A DNA stretch of 64,000 nucleotides from Haliclona indistincta (taxonomy: Eukaryota; Porifera; Demospongiae; Haplosclerida; Chalinidae), in assembly GCA_964017065.1 (NCBI GenBank), contig OZ024784.1:13683152-13747151 (forward strand), in the 5' to 3' direction. The notes below the pieces were generated by a model, which was given only the letters and a program-made list of their open reading frames with translations, was not told the DNA's origin and made no database searches. Shown here piece after piece: positions 45,528 to 61,147 of this stretch. Every line of letters begins with the position of its first letter. Position 1 is the first letter of the stretch. Position numbers and translations under genes: made by a program.

Positions 45528-46223
45528 GTTAGGTAATATTCAGTTATACAGTATAGTTTGTTATAAGTATTGTTTTCTGTTTAATCGAATGGTACAACAG
45601 ACTCTGACAAAATGCGTACATGAGCTTGTCAATTTTCCTTGTTAGTTGTTTCTTCCCTTTGTATAAAGTAATAATTATGCAATCTTACAATATACTTATT
45701 CATTTAATTTGAGTTGTCAGGAGTTCAATTATTGTGGCTCATCTTTGTGTGTGGTAGATAGCGCCAGTCCAGGTTATAATACTGTTCTCAGGTTATGCTA
45801 TCTAATAATTTTTTCCAAGCAAGATGTTTAGATCAGTAACTCATGATGAGGTATGAAGCCACTGACAGTCTGACGGAAACCTGAATTAAGTTGGAGTGTA
45901 CATGTATCAGGCTGTATCTATGACTGGTTTAGCAAAGCTGGTTTCTGTTAATTGCATACACGTATGCGCCCAATCATGCTACCAGACTGTTCCCTCTGAC
46001 AAACATTGATTGTCGTGGTACTAACACTGATACTTAGTCTCGCTGGTCAGACGTTCCCACCCCCAGAACGTCTGGCCCGTGAGACTAACTGATACTGTAA
46101 TAATGATAGTAAATTTTTATTTCAAAACCAGTTGACTATTGTCATGACAATGAATGCAAGTAGTCATACAACACACACGGTGCTGAACACACAAGTAGAT
46201 ATGTTGCACGCAACTATAGAATT
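45528..46223. other. intergenic, duplicated TPMT 3' flank
   Basis: From about 45740 this is homologous to 41870-42239. It contains a 55-bp inverted-repeat element (46034-46088). No gene seen. Confidence 0.55.
46034..46088. mobile_element. 55-bp miniature inverted-repeat element
   Basis: TTAGTCTCGCTGGTCAGACG, a short loop, then the near reverse complement ending GTGAGACTAA. CTGATAC occurs on both sides (46027-46033 and 46089-46095), and the homologous flank of TPMT copy 1 has a single CTGATAC at about 42108. So this is an insertion with a 7-bp target duplication after the TPMT duplication. Confidence 0.8.
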
Positions 46224-47041
46224 TCATGTCAGTTTTTCTAAATAATGAATGTGTCTAAGTCCCCATGGAAACTTGAACTTGACTACAAACATAGAGCCTT
46301 CCATGTTCACTGTCTCCACAAGCTTGTGTTTGTAGAGTCCTTCAAACGATGCCCTCCCCAACTCAGGGGTTATGGAGTATGGAGCTCTTGAGCGCAAAGA
46401 TTGGTCATACTCATAAGCAGAGAGCAGCACTCTTGCTTGTGGTCTTGTGAGTGATGATATTTTCTCCACATACTTATTTCTTTCTTGTGGAGAAATGGCA
46501 CCAAATGAATTGCAATCCCACACAGCATCAAACAGACCAACGTTGTCCGGTGTACAGTCAAAAAGATTACCCACAGCAAACTTAAGATTTCTGTCTGTAG
46601 CTTCATGAATCGTTAAGTTGTCCAATTGACCTGTAAATTGTTAATAATTGTGGAAATTACTATGACAATAGCCATGCAGTCAGCTCACATGTTTTGTATG
46701 GAATGTTGTTCTCTGTGAAGAACTCCAGTGCAGCAATCTCTGACAGCTCACAACCCACTACTTTGTGTCCTTGCTCACACAGCCATATCATGTCCAGAGT
46801 CTTACCACACAGTGGTACAAATATAGACAACTGCTGAGCTTGCTGATCAGGTGTAGTGATCAAATGAAAATGTTTCTGACACAAAAACAATCAATAATAA
46901 TTATTAGTGATAGTCTGTGATAATACTAACTTGCAGAAGGGGTTCCACTGAGTCACGGTGCCATGTTGTATCTCCTGTTTCCCATCTTCCTTTCCAAAAA
47001 GCCTCAGGTGGCGCCGCTGACCCCTCGGCTGACCCTGCCAT
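46224..47041 (-). CDS. TPMT: thiopurine S-methyltransferase-like protein, copy 2
   Basis: Same three-exon plan as copy 1; first exon 46931-47041, about 234 residues. The N-terminus is four residues longer ([16 protein letters not shown]). Rossmann motifs [18 protein letters not shown] and VVGCELSE are unchanged. Substitutions cluster in the C-terminal third ([23 protein letters not shown]). The frame is intact. Upstream, TGACGTCA occurs at 47452-47459. Confidence 0.9.
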
Positions 47042-47872
47042 CGCTAGCTTATAATTTTAACCCTTTATCTTTTTGCTAACTGCAACAAGAGCTGCATGTA
47101 ATACTAATAGTGCTTTAATACTTCTTAGAGTATGATACCATACAAGATCAAAGGCGCCGACAGTGCTCTATATTCCATAGTACGCACTGCCCATTGTTCA
47201 AACAGTGCTCTATTTTCCTAAACCCATTGTTCTACAGTGCTCTATTTTCCACCGCAGTGCTCTATCTACCAGGTGTTAACATGCCGATATGCAGTGAATT
47301 TAATTACAAAATACATGCGATGAAACACAAACAACTTTCATTTTGATAAAATACTACAACAATGTCGAACAGAGACTATTCAGTGTCTTGAACAGCGATC
47401 AAAAGGCCAGAAGAAAGCTAGATAGGAAGGCCACGCCGTTAGCAATGTAGGTGACGTCAGGTTTATCCAGGGCGCTACAGCTACTCAAAGACAGGATGAA
47501 ACCGGAAAGTAGCTACATGGCAGCGTAGCAAGTAGCTCGGCGTCACTGCTGATGGACGTTCGATGGATACTTTCATCCACGAGGTTCGGTGAAGTCGTTC
47601 CTCACTGATTCATGATTCCTTCATAGCTTTAGCCCACTGGTAGTTAGATAAATAAGACACGTCTTCTTTTCTGGTGTTGAATTCTCTGCTCCTATCATAT
47701 TCCCAAGTCGAAATCACAGCGCTCTCGTCCACAGCCACCTTCCACCATGTGCTCGTGTAACGATTTCCGTATAATTCCGTAAATTCCCACAATGGTAGCG
47801 TTTATACTGGACTGTCTTCGGCCTGCTAGCAGTATCCCTAATGGCAATTGTACAAGGTCACACTCTAAACCT

Positions 47873-48031
47873 GTTAAAGCACCGCTCTTCTCGTGCTCTA
47901 CGCAATATAATAGCACTCGGGTCGTGTCTCGAGACAAATAGAGCACTCGCCTTCGGCTCGTGCTCTATTTGCCTCTCGCCACGCCCCTCGTGCTATTATA
48001 TTGCGTAGAGCACTCGGAGCGGTGCTTTAAC
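47873..48031. mobile_element. 159-bp palindromic element
   Basis: GTTAAAGCACCGCTC at the left and GAGCGGTGCTTTAAC at the right, with a further arm GTGCTCTACGCAATATAATA repeated inverted. The loop contains a second inverted pair (AAATAGAGCACTCGCC / GGCTCGTGCTCTATTT). A typical fold-back MITE without coding capacity. Confidence 0.75.
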
Positions 48032-48744
48032 TAGTACTTAGACATTATATGCTTATTGTAATGTAGTTTAGTCTTTCTACCATTGCCTCCTCTGTTGCTT
48101 TGCAAGTTGTAGAGGGGATCGAGATGTCGCTTTGCAGTTCAGTTCGCATTGGTTCGCATGTTGCCGCACCGTTGCAGAGCCCGTACCGTTGCAGAGAGAC
48201 CCGAGTGCTCATCAACAGCTATCGACTAGTCACGTGGTTCGGCTAGCTGCGTTTGCAACTAACTTGCCGCATAAGACAGAGAATAACAGGAACAAAAAGG
48301 TTCAAGAGCTTCGAATGGCAGTGGCTGAATGGAATGCAGCAGCAGTGACGTTTGTTTTTCCGATCCGTTGGATCACAGGGATTTGCTCCTGTGCTTGTTC
48401 AGCTCCTTCCATGCGCGATTTGTTCTGTGATCGATATTTCAGTTAATAATCCTAACGCCAAATGCTGTTGACTTTGTTTCGCTAGCTTGCTCTCTTGTAT
48501 TTTTGCCTCTTTCATTCTAATCTGTACGCCATGCCGTCATGTCATGTGACAACAAAGGAGATCTGCTTCTAACAATTTTCAAGTTAAAATCATCTTTCTC
48601 GTTCGATCAATTCTCCACTTCAAGCTCCTCCTGATCCTATTCCATCTTATTTTTCCCGTAATTATTCTCCATTCAATCTTATTCCAATTCATTGCAAGTC
48701 ATCTTCATAATTATTAATTTTTAATTATCATCAATCAAACTCTG

Positions 48745-48825
48745 GAATAGTCTCCCTGTTTCTATTAAATCAGCTAATTCTCTCTCATATTTGAAGTCTC
48801 TTCTCTCATCATCCTATAATTAGCA
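48745..48825 (+). mobile_element. fragment of a non-LTR retrotransposon ORF end
   Basis: One frame reads KLWNSLPVSIKSANSLSYLK and then SLLSSSYN plus stop, matching the typical C-terminal end of LINE reverse-transcriptase proteins (the WNSLP motif). The preceding 150 bp keep traces of similar sequence in broken frames. An old 3' fragment. Confidence 0.6.
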
Positions 48826-48986
48826 CTGGTTGCTATCCACATTACTTTGAAATGAAAAAGAAAAAACAACACTAGTATTGCTGATTAAACCACAAGACTA
48901 CTATCAAATGCTCATCAAACCTGTGGTTCATTTTTGCGCAGTTTTTCTGATCCAATTTACATGATACTAAAATTAATGAGATCATA

Positions 48987-49143
48987 GAGGGCTTTCATGG
49001 CGTTTCGTAATTTACGTAATGACGCTAGTGGCGACCATTTGGTGACCTAGAGCTGACCACTGACCATACGCTCAGGTCACCAAATTGCTGCCTTCCTACG
49101 TTACTGAGGTAATTTACGATTACGAAACGCCGTGAAAACCCTC
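48987..49143. mobile_element. 157-bp inverted-repeat element
   Basis: GAGGGCTTTCATGGCGTTTC and CGTAATTTACG at the left, mirrored by CGTAATTTACC-like and GAAACGCCGTGAAAACCCTC at the right. Arms about 35 bp with a few mismatches. No coding sequence. Target duplication unclear. Confidence 0.7.
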
Positions 49144-50092
49144 ATTGCCTACATGTATGTTTCAGCTCATTGTACGTACCAAACAGTATGTCACTGATCT
49201 TCAGCTTTATTACAGCAGTGCTTTGGAAGATATCTACTATTTATGGTGTGAGTACTTTCTCGGTGTTGCGAACTTTGTTTGCTATACAAAAATTCAGGAA
49301 GATGGACGAGTGCAAACTGGTTCCATGTACATGTGCATCAGCATAAAGATGAAATACGAAAATAGACATTTTTCCAATAACAATAAGGTTCAAATCAATG
49401 GTTTTCTCTAGTACATGCTTTTCAGTGGATTAATCATTCCTATTGCTTGTGTCTTTACTTTTGAAATTTCTATTCAAGAATATTGGATTGGGTATTTTCT
49501 TGATCTACTGCATTCAGCCATGAAGAGAGGTGATTTGAAGAACAAGATGCACAGAAACATCCTATTGAATCAGGAATGTCATTAGAAAGTATTGAGAAAA
49601 TATTGAAACTGAATTTACTAAAATTCACAGCCGAAGCACCTTGAAAGGTATGTGTTTTTACTATGTTCTTAAGCCCTTTCCTGGTAGCATTATCTCTTGC
49701 TATCTCTGTGTTCTTTACGATAGAAGGATTACTATCAGTGTTCCAAACATTCTTGTTCTCTTGTTTGATGTTGTATGGATATCAATCATAGTTTTTACTG
49801 TACTATAGATCATAGCCTGCTGTATCATGACTACCAATAGTTCAGGTAACTGCACCGAATGAAATTGAAATCAAAATAGTGAAAAGTGCATTGCATGTGC
49901 TGTTTTATATCAAATTGATTGTCTTGTTTTTTAAAATCCATTATGTTAATTTCAACACAGTTCACATTAAATTTTAATGTCATCATAACACTGTTTTCTT
50001 TCCAACAGCATTGTACTTTCGAGTCAGTCCTGCAACTGTTTTAGCAATGCAAACAAAAAATAATTACTCCTACTTAGCACTGATTTCTTTCT

Positions 50093-50830
50093 AAATAAAG
50101 TCCCCATGGAAACTTGAACTTGACTAAAAACATGGAGCCTTTCCATGTTCACTGTCTCCACAAGCTTGTGTTTGTAGAGTCCTTCAAACGATGCCCTCAC
50201 CAACTCAGGGGTTATGGAGTACGGAGCTTTTGAGCACAAAGACTGGTCATATACTCATAAGCAGAGAGCAGCACTCTTGCTTGTGGTCTTGTGAGTGATG
50301 ATATTTTCTCCACATACTTATTTCTTTCTTGTGGAGAAATGGCACCAAATGAATTGCAATCCCACACAGCATCAAACAGACCAATGTTGTCCGGTGTACA
50401 GTCAAAAAGATTGCCCACAGCAAACTTAAGATTTCTGTCTGTAGCTTCATGAATTGTTAAGTTCCCTACTTGAGCTGTACAATGGAAATTGAAATCATCT
50501 TGCAATTTACTAAAAGGATTTTTAACTAACATGTTTTAAATGATGTTGTTCTCTGTGAAGAATTCCAGTGCAGCAATCTCTGACAGCTCACAACCCACTA
50601 CTTTGTGTCCTTGCTCACACAGCCATATCATATATCTTTAGTCTTGCTCGGTCTTGCCACACATACAGCTAGTGGTACAAATGGACAACTTGTTGCTCAG
50701 CTATCAAATGAAAAATTTACTGTGAGAACAGCTAAACTTATATATTACTTATAATTCTACGTACTTATAAAAGAGGTTCCACAAAATCACGATGCCATGC
50801 TGTATCTCCTTTTTCTCCTCCTGCAGCCAT
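50093..50830 (-). pseudogene. thiopurine S-methyltransferase-like pseudogene, copy 3
   Basis: Exon 1 begins ATG at 50830 but has lost the FWKEKW segment and reads into TAA where copies 1 and 2 have CTGCAA before the donor. Exon 2 is shredded: the GKTLDM block is interrupted, with extra bases around 50640-50670. In the last exon a 2-bp insertion near 50250 (GGTCATATACTC versus GGTCATACTC) shifts the frame in the EYDQSL block. Remaining blocks such as [11 protein letters not shown] are still clear. Confidence 0.85.
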
Positions 50831-50863
50831 TAAAATTTTTAACCTGTTGGTCTCGGGTTAAAA
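50831..50863. promoter_or_regulatory. 33-bp gap between TPMT pseudogene and ARMH3 starts
   Basis: The ATG of the broken TPMT copy and the ATG of ARMH3 are only 33 bp apart in divergent orientation. Any ARMH3 promoter must overlap the old TPMT exon 1. No specific motif identified. Confidence 0.3.
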
Positions 50864-54652
<3,789 letters not shown>

Positions 54653-54842
54653 TAATTCATTCTGTGTATCATACACTACTTACACATTAATCATATAATG
54701 CTCACACAACAGACTCTCTTGAGAGATTTGTAACTTGAAAATTTTTAATATGCTAAGCCATCATTGATACAATATTTGTATAATTGAGCAAACTACACAA
54801 AAGAAAAAAGGTAATGCATGAAAATTGCCAGTTTAACGTAGT

Positions 54843-57800
54843 TTAGACGAAGGATTCATTGACTCCATTGAGGTTCTTGTACACTCCAAGCATTGTGCAG
54901 CGATCGTCAGGAGCTAGTGTGGTGCAGTTAGTAATGAGCTCTGCCATTGATGGCCACTGAATAGCAGATACTCTATTCTGAATATCCCCTGCTGTGGGAC
55001 AGATGTCCTCTTGTGGCTGACACATCTCGAGTAGCAGGACCCCAAAGCTGTAGGTGTCCATTTTGGGTGAATGTAGCTCTGGTGTCTTCACCTCAGGAGC
55101 ATTGAAAATGGATGGTTTGGTAGTTGCAGCTGCGCTAGAGGTGATGGACATCAAGCTGATTAGGTTGCTGGTACCATAACTTGAAAGCTTAGCCTTCCAT
55201 CTGGTCCCAACACCAGTCTCCAGGAACACATTACTGCTGTTTACGTTGCGATGGATGATTGGGTTAGGTCTCCAAGCATGAAGAAATATGAGTGCATTAG
55301 CGATATCACTGGCAATGGAAAGCAATTGATCCCTTGGAAGAGGACCTTGTCGTACAAGGAGCTTCACAGATGCCGGCATCCATTCTGTGAGAATGAGTGG
55401 ATCAGGATCAAGAGTAGCAGCGATCATCTGAACGAGGTTTGGGTGTCGGGCGTGAGAGGCAGTATTCATGGTTTGTACGTACTGAGAAATTGTGCTGTCA
55501 TTCACAATGCTCCTGTTCAACTTCTGGGCTGCTACCTTTAAACCACGGAAGTTGCCAATTCGAACACTGGACCAATTATCACGATACAGCTCTGGAGAGA
55601 TGAGCTCAACCTCTTCTCGTGAGACCATCCACAGTTGTTGGAGGCCATTCTGATTTACTGGTTTGAACCTCTTTGACGCTCTGAGAGCACGGTCACGCAT
55701 GGGACTAGTTGGACTAGCATCAGCACCAACTGGACTGCCACGGGGTGAGTGAGGTTGATGATCTGATTTCACCTCTTTTGCTCTCTCTTCAGCTGCAGTA
55801 GCAGTTGCTTGAGCTTTTTTCAATTGCTTCTTGATCTCGTCCAACTCCCGCAGTGTCTTATCTCTCTCAGACACTGCTTGTTCTGCTGTCTTCTTGGCCA
55901 GCAAGAGATCTTTGTTGGTTTTTTCAAGCTCTGTGTTTAGTCGATGTAGCTCTTTTCGAGCTTCCTGGAAGTGTTTTGAAGCAGCTGATTTTCTGTCAAG
56001 AGTCATCGTCATTGTCTTGAGGCGACTTGACTTCTTTTTTGGTTTAGCTTCAGCTGCTGCAGGCTCAGACGTGTGAGAGTTGGCAGCATCAAACCCATTT
56101 TCTCGTGGTGCAAGAGACGATTTTTGAGGAGATGAAGAAAACACATCATTGGAGAGAGTGGAGGACGAGCGAGACAAGGTCGGAGTATGAAGAGGGCTAG
56201 GGTTACCAATAGCTTCATCAAGAAGCATCCAGTTATTGTCTCCATCATCACCTGCAATACACAACAGACAGACAGACAGCATAATTCAACATGTGTGTTA
56301 AAATGTGGTTTATTATTGCAAATTGATTGGTTATAATCATAACTATTATGGCTACTGTAGTCACAGCGCCATAGCTAATAACATCTCTAGTCCAATATCT
56401 GCACTATGCCCACACATGGTACTACTAATAACAAGTAACATACAGCTATGTACAAGAAATCCAATCATTATGAGCTACCTACAAGTGCTCACAACTTGTA
56501 TAATAGCAACCTTTCAGATGATATTAGCTGGAGTGTACTTGGCTGCTCAACAGGTACATGCACATACAGGCTAACAGGTAATGTTTTAACTCAATCAACA
56601 ACATAGCACACATCTGTGCAGTACAACTCACTCAGCTCAAGGACTGAGGTCTCGTGAACCATTGGCTGTTCACGATGAGACTTCTCCATCAACCACTCAG
56701 AGACTCCTCCACATACTACCAGCTGAAAGTGACGTGGTCCAAGACTGAACACTACAGTGCTGTGCCCTCTCCTGCCAGAAGCTGCTTGAGGAGCACTGAC
56801 CTATGTGGGAACATATACTCATTGACCGACATACATGAACTATGCATGCTTGTTTAGTTTATTCATGGCTCAAAAGAAAAACTTGTAGACAGGAGTGGTT
56901 CTGGTAGAATTACAAAGCTCTAACAACACACCACTCAGTAAAAATCTATGGTTGAGATAACAAGAATGCTTTACACAATACATAGTGTAATAATGTTGTT
57001 CCTATGACAACAGTTTGTGGTTGTCATAATAATGCTTTACTGTCAGTTAAGATAGTAAAATGCTTTCCCATAACGTCCTCCCTGGACTAAGTATACTCTG
57101 GTGAGGGACAAGGAGGAGTAGTAGGTGTGCGCTAATTAGTTTGCCTACACATTCTGAATAATCGACTGGTTGAGTTGTTCAATGTAGCGTAGTATGACTA
57201 CTACTTATTAAGTCAGTATAATGCATTATCTATTACCATCTTGTAAGGACACGATTTATTATGAATTCTAGAACTAAGGTATCCATTGGTGCTACTTAAT
57301 CAATACAGACCAAAATTACATTTTAAACTGGGCATCACTAGTTTATGTAAATTATTTTGATCATGTTAACCTGTTTCCAGTTCTGGCTGTCAACATCAAA
57401 TATCCACAAGTCACTGAGTGTGTTGAATTGGTTCCCTACTCCACCAACCACCACTAGCAGTGGGTAGTTGCCTCCCTTCACACAAGCCGAGTGATCATCG
57501 CGACCACACGGCCATGGAACCTTCAGATCCAATGGGGAGACCAGTTTGATCCAATGCTGTGGAATAAAGAAATTAATTTAGTCAAAGATGAGAAGTTAGG
57601 CTTGATAAATAACTGGATGATGAGATTGTAACCATGTGGGTACTTAGACTGAGGTTAACAGCACTCATCAAAGCAAGATAGTAGTACTATAATTCTCACA
57701 AGAATTTGTACCAAGAGTACATTATCATAACATGAAAGATGATGCTGTAGCAAATTTCAATCAAATCAGTATTACACTCACCGCGTTGAGCAAATGAAGG

Positions 57801-59127
57801 ATGTAGATATCATTCACTCTTCGTCGAGTTGCTGGCTGAAAACCTCCAAACAAGACCACCCTCTCAGTATCTATTCTGCTGAAGGTAAATCCTTGACAAG
57901 GAGGAGGAGCAGAGCCGGAGGTGCTGGGACAAATCCAGGTGCCTGTGGAATGAGCATATACAATAGACAGACAGCTACATGTAATAATATTCTCTAGCAA
58001 GATAGTCTCAAGTGATTTGAACGTGGTACATTAACAGTGGTATTTCTGCATACCTTTGGTGAGGTTGAAAAAATGTATCTCATTGCTCCAGACACAGCCT
58101 GGGTTAGCTCTGTCAGCCACAAATTCGCTCTTCATGGTCTTACTGGCAGAGCTCAAAATGCCCCAGCCTCCAAATATGCAGAGATAGAGGTCTCCATCCA
58201 TGACGAATCCAGCCATACCACATTGCCACTTCTTCATCGGGGCATCGCCAGGATTGGTGGCTAAAAGCTCCTTCCAGTGAAGGTTTACAGTATCTAGCTG
58301 ATGTACAGCATTGTGGTAGCACTTGCCATGACCACAATAACCACCAAATGTGTACAGATTCTTTGCTATGGTAGCAAATGCATTCCAGTAACAGCCAATC
58401 GGTGGTGACCCTGTTGTTGGTTTCTCCTCCCAGAAGCTGGTTTGAGGATTGAAAACTTCAACTCTAGAGAGAAATTTCTCCTTTTCAGGACTAGAATGAC
58501 ATTTGGGTAGACTTTCTTGACAGCCTCCCCATAAGTAGAGTTTCCCATCTATGGCTGCAACAGAGTGGCCCCAACGAGGTAGGGGTCGATGTTTCAAAGC
58601 TACTCCATTGTTACGACTAGCATTGCTGCGACCACCTGGAGGTGATAGTAGATTATAATGATGTAATGCATACCATCGTCCATGCATAACAGACTACAAG
58701 TAGCAACTTATATGCAGGAAAGTTACTTGACCAAGCACTAGTGTTGCTTACATAGTCTGACCATAATCAACACACATGCTGTGGTGTCTGGTGACCATCA
58801 GTTGGTCATGTTTACATCTTAGTTTACTGCAAGCATTTGCAATACTCATCTAGTAACAGCATTTAGATCAAACGAATCACTGCCCAGGTGAGAAGCAAGA
58901 TATCCCTGCCAAATTAGAACTTCCATACACTAGTAATGTGCACAATGCTACTGCAGTCGCACAAAGTCAATCTAAGCTATATCGCGGGTACTAGTACGTA
59001 GTGGCTCTAGCGGAATATATGGACCGTGTCTGACCACTACGTGCATGTTGCTGCTGCTAGCCTGCTGCAGTATAATGATCAGCTCACCTGATCCTGAGCT
59101 AGACGTGGAGAACAGTCGGCTCAACAT
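54843..59127 (-). CDS. kelch-repeat / coiled-coil / pseudokinase fusion protein
   Basis: Six exons (59088-59127, 58054-58635, 57782-57942, 57371-57556, 56632-56800, 54843-56251) join in phase to 848 residues. Residues about 20-380 hold kelch blades (PRWGHSVAAIDGKLYLWGG, NLYTFGGYCGHGKCY, RVVLFGGFQP, LLVVVGGVGNQF). Residues about 470-540 form a charged coiled coil, then a Ser/Pro linker. Residues about 590-840 form a TKL-like kinase fold. Catalytic residues are altered: VAAQKL in place of VAVK, HRN for HRD (713-715), SYG for DFG (737-739), while APE (764-766) and the YSFGVLLLEM helix remain. It is thus a predicted pseudokinase, perhaps an adaptor. It is convergent with ARMH3 and divergent from YKT6. 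Confidence 0.85.
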
Positions 59128-59355
59128 TGTGGCCTGATCCGAATCAAGAAGTGCCTTTTCGTACCAACACGATCTAGGGCTCTCTCTGCGTTGCTGTTTC
59201 TCCGGGTTGGCTTGTTATGTATGAAGCTCTGTGGAATGCAATTATTCATAGTAAAACACAAGAAGTGGTCGATATTCATGATCATGAAGTATTTAACTTG
59301 CTCCGGATATCAAAATTATCAGTCTTATCCCCACCCCACCCAGCTTAGCAAAATA
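59128..59355. promoter_or_regulatory. divergent promoter, kelch-pseudokinase / YKT6
   Basis: 228 bp between the two start codons. No clear TATA or CCAAT motif. Regulatory role inferred from the head-to-head arrangement. Confidence 0.35.
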
Positions 59356-60959
59356 ATGGTGAAGCTGTTTGCTATAGGCGTCTACTACAAGGGCATCAAG
59401 CCCATCCACAAGAAAGCCTCTTATGAGTTATCTTCGTTTGGTTACTTCCAACGGTCCAGGTATGTAAAGCTGTGACTAGCCTAGGAATGGGGAGCTAGTG
59501 GTAGAGTGAGAGATACCAGCTAGGAAGACATGTACATGCAACAAAAGAATCTGATTGTGTGCACTATGAAACAGAGGTTGTTGCCTTGGTTAAGTACTCT
59601 GCTTCTAGTGTTTAGCTGCAGTATTCAGAATAAATTGTGTTCCTTTCAAAAATCACAATTATCATTCCTGTAAATTTTATTCCAGTATACGTGAGTTCAT
59701 GTCATTTACGAGTGACATGCTGGTGCAGAGAACTGGTCCAGGACAGAGACAATCTGTCAAAGAACAAGGTAATCAACATATATCATACATATAGTTGTAC
59801 ATGTATGATCATGTGTTGTTTCTCAGAGTACAAGTGTCATGTGTATGTCAGATCAGATCAGTTGAGTTGTGTGATCATTGGTGACCAGGACTATCCTGTG
59901 AGAGTTGTGTTCACACTCATGAACAAGGTAATGCTGACCGTGTTGTTGTTTCAATCATGACTACCTGTCTATGTAACAGGTATTGGACATGTATAGTGCA
60001 GACTTTCCCAGGTCGTCATGGGATCAGCCCGCCAGGTTTGTGACTAGTGATGTAATAGTAAGTGTCAGTCGGTAAACAAATATTATACTCATGTCTATAG
60101 CTAGTCTAGCAAGCTATGGGACCCTCTGTCAACGCGAGCGAATCAGTGACGATTGGGAAGGAGCGCATCGAATGAGGGTCTAGCACACATTGTTAATAGG
60201 TAACCTAGCGCGGACAATGAATATTAACAATGTGTGCTAGACATTTATTCGATGCGCTCCAGCCCCCATCGTCACTGATTCGCTCGCGTCGATAGAGGGT
60301 CCCATACCTCGCTAGACTAGTCTATAGCATGCTGTTGTGTGTTAGTATATAGGAGGTCACTGTGATGACTCTCTCTGTCTTAAGTGTTGGCACTACACAT
60401 GACACACACAAACATGTTTCCAGCACAAAAAACGAATCAACTGCGTAATACTGCACCGACAGCTAGTTTACCAACTCATTAAATACTACTCTTGTTCTAG
60501 TAAAGATGTGATTAATAGTTACTGAACAACAGGTGCCATAGCCACTTGATCTCTCTCTCTCTTCAGTGATCTTTCATATCCACCACTGGATTCCTTTATT
60601 AAAAAGTATCAGGTTAGTAATAGTAATAATACTGTTTTATAATCACTGTGATGGCAGGACCCACATGAAGCAGATGCTATCATGAAAGTTCAGCAAGACC
60701 TTGATGAAACTAAAATTGTTCTGGTAAGTCAAATTGTAGCATGTGGTAGTATTCACTGCTGTTAACCGATTTATTAGCATGACACTCTTGAAGCACTATT
60801 GGACAGAGGAGAAAGACTAGATGACCTTGTAGCAAAAACAGATAAGCTCAGTACTACATCTAAGGCTTTCTATAAGGAGGTATGCATCATGTCAGTGAAT
60901 GATCTTCATGTGTCTCTTTGTCACAGGCTAAAGGTGGCTCATGCTGTGTTATACAGTAG
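59356..60959 (+). CDS. YKT6: YKT6 v-SNARE
   Basis: Seven or more short exons give 196 residues (human 198). The longin domain starts VKLFAIGVYYKGIKPIHKKA with SSFGYFQRSS; the SNARE motif contains KVQQDLDETKIVLHDTLEAL and DRGERLDDLVAKT with the central Arg; and the tail is GGSCCVIQ. The last four residues CVIQ form a CAAX box for farnesylation, and the preceding Cys is the usual palmitoylation site. YKT6 acts in ER-Golgi, endosomal and autophagosome-lysosome fusion. The intron after WDQPA contains a 220-bp fold-back element. Confidence 0.93.
60101..60320. mobile_element. 220-bp fold-back MITE in a YKT6 intron
   Basis: Long inverted arms of about 100 bp (CTAGTCTAGCAAGCTATGGG ... GCGAGCGAATCAGTGACGAT and their complements), flanked by TCTATAG on both sides (60094-60100 and 60321-60327). 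A 7-bp target duplication and lack of coding sequence indicate a non-autonomous DNA transposon. Confidence 0.85.
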
Positions 60960-61147
60960 CTTGACTATTCTATATTATTAATTTTAAGCATGAATTTGTC
61001 GTTTCAATTTCAACTATAATAATTTATTTGTGTTTTGGCTGATAATTATTATGCAGTGTTAAGTTTAATCATGGCCACCTGCATGACACTAGTTAGTCCA
61101 GGTGGTCTATTCATATTACATGTCATGTGATATGACTAACAGGCAAG

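Larger units (their letters stand above)
47042..50090. other. 3-kb repeat-rich stretch without a gene
   Basis: I find no convincing coding gene. Contents: four CAGTGCTCTATTTTCC-like repeats at about 47160-47270, the palindromic element 47873-48031, a non-LTR retrotransposon C-terminal scrap near 48745-48825, the inverted-repeat element 48987-49143, and AT-rich sequence from 49400. Open frames of 60-105 codons here show no domain. Confidence 0.5.

Noticed and set aside
47610..47792. Minus-strand 60-codon frame (start MWEFTELYGNRYTSTWWKVA)
   Set aside because: Looked protein-like for a few residues, but no family, splice sites or partner exons could be found.
48132..48446. 104-codon plus-strand frame
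   Set aside because: No domain, no splice context, lies in repeat-rich sequence.
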